Source of the DNA: Protostelium mycophagum
Lineage: Eukaryota; Evosea; Variosea; Protosteliida; Protosteliaceae
Direction of reading: 5' to 3'
NCBI GenBank assembly: GCA_002081555.1
Contig: MZNV01001585.1
Span: 1-54,191 of the forward strand
Length of the DNA: 54,191 bases
A model generated the notes under the pieces. The model was not told where the DNA came from and ran no database searches. It saw only the letters and a program-made list of their open reading frames with translations. The position numbers were made by a program, and so were the translations under genes. Below are positions 50,941 to 54,191 of this stretch, piece after piece (positions within the stretch are counted from its first letter, which is position 1; every line of letters begins with the position of its first letter).

Positions 50941-53900
50941 ATGATGAGGAAGGGAGAGGTGTTGTGGCTGCTCGCACTGCTGCTCGGATGTGCAAGTGCA
51001 CAATGGTCTTTGCAAGCAGAACATGACTCTCTGATGAGCTTCTTCCACGCTCTGAACGGTGATCACAGGAGCAATATCGCATGAGCTGACATAATGCAGG
51101 ACCTTCTTGGAATAACAACACCAACTGGGGAAGTGCTGATTCTTGTAGCTTTCATCAAGTTACATGCGTAAATGGTAAATTGATGTCATCTTTTTGATGA
51201 GTTCTGCGCTGATGACCGCAGGGTCTATAACTGAGATAGTTCTTCAGTACAACGGTCTTGTTGGCTCACTCAGCAACTCTTCGATCATCTGGAACCTGCC
51301 GAATCTCACCACATTGGACATGCAAGGGTCTTTGGTGACGGGTGGCATTCCGGAAAGTCTGATCACTTCAACGCCAAAGATGTGGTGGTTTTCTGCGAGA
51401 TACTGCTCTCTTGGTGGAACTGTAAGTATCCTTTCTTCGCATGATCATCTTTGATAACAATGATGTAATGGATGCAGATCCCCAACAGCATCGTGTCATG
51501 GAGCCAACTCTATTGGTTAAGTTTGGAAGGCTGTGGCTTTGTAGGCACACTTCCCGCCGATTTCTTCCAGCTGAAGAACTTGTATTATTTGAACTGTGAG
51601 TACTCATGCTTCTATTTGAGATTTACGAATTACCGCAAAAAGCTGGGTGTGGGGTAATTACCGTAGAAGGGGCGACGGACGGTGCTAACCGAGCCCAAAA
51701 ATGTGGTAGTAACCGCTCCACTCCAACTTCACAACCCTTTCACGCGGTTTGGCCGCTATAAACAGAAGGATGTAGGAGTTGACTCTTTACAGTGCGATCA
51801 AATTTCTTTCAAGGAAAGATACCAGAGTACAGTGGACATCAAAATATCTGGGCTCTTGGTTTGTATAATAATCTGTGAGTTTTTTACTCTTCTTATCAAT
51901 CGAACCTCTAAGGCTGAGATATTGAAAGGTTTGCTGGCAGCGTTCCCGACTTCTACAACATGCCTACTCTGGCGTATTTCGATGTTTCATTCAACCAACT
52001 ATCAGGTAATGTGGATTTTATAACACACGGGATGACCTATACACAGGTGCAATCCCTGACTCTGTTGACCAGCCATCAGCCGTACTTGGAATGGATTTCT
52101 CCTACAATTTTTTCGACCAAGTCCCGCCATCAGTGGGCAACATGACAACCTTACAAACTATTAATGTCGAGTATAATTCCATCAGGGGCCCGATACCCTT
52201 CAGAGTTGACAAGATGAGTTCTTTGCAAAATGTGAGTTTTTTTACCGTGAATTTGGCTGATCAATGTGATAGCTATACTTGGGTCATAACAGTTTCTCCG
52301 GCCTCATCCCGTTAGATATCTGCGACTGTAAAACACTGTTGCGTATAGACCTTTTTTCCAACTTATTTGAGGGGCCAATCCCAACTTGCTTCGGTGGACT
52401 CACGAATGTGTTGATCCTCGCACTTACAGACAATCAATTGACCGGAACTCTTCCGGATTTCAGTAATCTTACCAAAATGGAAGCATTCGGAGTCTCCAGG
52501 AACTATTTGACTGGAGAAGTGAGTGTTGTGAAAACAAAAACAACTGAAGACGTCAGGTCCCACAATCTCTGATGGATCTGCCGAGCATCAATCTGATGAG
52601 TATGTAATGCGATGAGGCTTTTTGTAACACATACAGCTTTTGACAGTAATTATTTGTCTGGATCATTGGTGTTTCCTCGGAATTCGTCATCACCCTTGCA
52701 ACATCTGGATTATTCCTCGAACTTATTCACGGGAGAAATACCGGATCTGAGCAATTTTTCTAATGTGAGATATCGAACGAATGAGTCAATCACGTTTCCA
52801 TACCGTGTTTTTTTGCGGGAACTACCGCAATTTTTGAATCGACGCACAATGAACTGTAAATCGTGGATATACCGCAGTATTCACTTCAAACACTGAGCAT
52901 TTCCAGCTCCAATCTGTGAATCTGGGATACAATGTACTGATCGGAGGAATACCAAACATGCCAGTCAGTCTCATCAACTTGACACTGGCAGGATGCTCTT
53001 TGAACGGTCAAATCAACCTACAATTACAGAACCTCACAAACCTCCAGACCCTCGATTTATCATATAATTACTTTTTCGGACAGGTAATAGATTCTTCAGT
53101 TCATTAGAATGTACCGCTGCATTTATCTTACAATCATTTGAAGAATAACATCTGTTACAGATACCCGAGATTTTCAACAAGATGACACGGTTGTTGATAC
53201 TTAACCTTGTCTCCAACAACTTGGAAGGAGGCATTCCCAATCTATCTCGAGCAGTCTCTCTGCAGGAGATATTACTGGATGGCAACAGATTATCGGGGTC
53301 TATACCAACAAGTATGCAGAGTCTGACGAAGTGTAAGTGTTCAGAGATACGTTCCAGATATTTTGAGTATATTATACTTCGCGTCAACTCTGATTTATGT
53401 AAAAAATATTCAAGAAAAATCCGGTAGAGAAATGCTTTGCGATATCAGAGCTTTATCCATGTAATTAATGATGTACAGTGCAGAGGTTATCTTTGGCTTA
53501 CAACAATCTCACAGGACCACTACCAGATCTTTCCAGCCTCACAAGTCTGACTTTTGTGAACTTGGAAAGTAACAATCTGACTGGCGAGCTTCCATTTCTT
53601 GCCAAATGGAACCGTCTTGTCTCTGTAAGTAGATTCGCTTATATGTATATCACTCTGATTGCTGATTGTAAACAGCTGAACCTTGCAAACAATGGGTTCA
53701 ACGGAGCTATCTTTGACTTGAAGTGGATATCTACAGCATCTCATCCTGCACTTGTATATCTTGGTAATCACTTGTCACTGATCAAGTGTGATTCTGATGT
53801 GTGACAGACATATCAAACAACAGCTTCAGTGACAAGATCTTCAGCCAGCTTCCTCTCTCTATCGTCTACTTTGATGCTTCTAACAACTACTTTGATGATA

Positions 53901-54191
53901 ATCAAGTAAGACTTGACTATCAAAAAAGGATAATTTGAATGGTATTGTTGACGCTTGCAGTTACCAGATAACGACCTGGTAACTGCGATACTGGAGTGGT
54001 TGTTTATGACAGACTGTCTGATAGATGGTAACAACATCGGTGGATGGGTGATACAGCTTTTTACCAAAATAAGGTATCTTTGGGGAATGGATCTTTGTTT
54101 GTGTTTACACAGCACAGGATGCCGTCACTGCAAAGACTCTCTATTGCCAATAACAAACTGATTGGCTTTCTGCCGGCAACTCTTGGACAGC
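50941..54191 (+). CDS. Plant-type LRR ectodomain protein, 3' end outside window
   Basis: The start MMRKGEVLWLLALLLGCASA is a signal peptide. An LRR N-cap follows (HDSLMSFFHALNG, then NNNTNWGSADSCSFHQVTCV). Many extracellular plant-type LRRs (LxGxIPxxLxxLxxLxxLxLxxNxLx) come next, such as NLPNLTTLDMQGSLVTGGIP, LTNVLILALTDNQLTGTLPD, LQHLDYSSNLFTGEIPDLSN, LQTLDLSYNYFFGQ and LSLAYNNLTGPLPDLSS. Exons mostly hold one or two repeats, separated by introns. Introns near 51.6-51.93 and 52.77-52.9 kb are oversized and contain ACCGC/GGTAA hairpins. The reading runs off the right edge, so whether it ends as a receptor kinase, a receptor-like protein with one membrane helix, or a secreted protein cannot be told. 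A role in recognition or adhesion at the surface is likely. Confidence 0.85.
51628..51662. repeat. AATTACC / GGTAATT inverted repeat with GGTAATTACC palindrome
   Basis: A seven-base stem (51628-51634 with 51653-51659) overlaps a perfect ten-base palindrome at 51653-51662. It lies in an oversized intron of the LRR ectodomain gene. Confidence 0.6.
52813..52830. repeat. TTGCGG-N6-CCGCAA hairpin
   Basis: A perfect six-base stem with a six-base loop, inside another oversized intron of the LRR ectodomain gene. Confidence 0.6.

Overview
This window is nuclear DNA of a gene-dense, intron-rich unicellular eukaryote. Genes sit on both strands, often less than 200 bases apart. Most introns are about 35 to 65 bases with GT...AG ends. 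The gene content points to Amoebozoa (an inference): an integrin-beta-like (Sib-type) adhesion protein whose tail ends in two NPLY motifs, large multidomain Arf, Rho and Ras regulators, a plant-type LRR ectodomain and an F-box protein. I saw no rRNA or tRNA gene, CRISPR array, viral fossil or complete transposon.

Layout. 1-1722 (-): LRR protein, 3' end outside the window. 2198-4234 (-): cytochrome P450. 4497-9730 (-): DEP-RGS-DEP-Sec7-PH ArfGEF. 9828-10653 (-): small unknown acidic protein. 10769-12100 (+): Siw14/Oca-type phosphatase fold without its catalytic arginine. 12057-16081 (+): Ras-like GTPase domain on a long low-complexity protein. 16114-21938 (-): BAR-DH-PH-RhoGAP-coiled coil-LIM-LIM protein. 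22428-23943 (-): one or two membrane proteins. 24134-25365 (-): enoyl-CoA hydratase-family enzyme. 25445-31026 (+): telomerase reverse transcriptase (TERT), recognised from TEN, TRBD, RT motifs and C-terminal extension. 31411-39600 (+): Sib-like adhesion protein. 40086-41312 (+): secreted, probably GPI-anchored two-repeat protein. 41385-42299 (-): F-box protein. 42373-45654 (-): PH-C2-C2-RasGAP. 45886-47282 (-): acidic Ser/Glu-rich protein. 47463-50591 (+): MCM7 helicase subunit. 50941 to the end (+): LRR ectodomain protein, incomplete.

How the genes relate. Four consecutive genes (4.5-22 kb) and the RasGAP at 42-46 kb regulate small GTPases (Arf, Rho, Ras). With the Sib-like adhesin and the LRR ectodomain they would suit an amoeboid cell that coordinates adhesion, membrane curvature and actin. 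TERT and MCM7 are housekeeping replication genes. The neighbourhood does not look like an operon or a transferred island.

The most unusual signal is in the introns. They reuse a small vocabulary of short motifs, many palindromic: GTTGTAGAT/ATCTACAAC, GAAATTTC, TGATGACGTCATCA, and hairpins of the types GGC-N3-GCC and ACGGT...ACCGT. Several introns end exactly in GTTGTAG, so the first motif can itself be the 3' splice site. Exon joins given here were worked out by hand from reading frame and GT/AG signals; internal boundaries are provisional.
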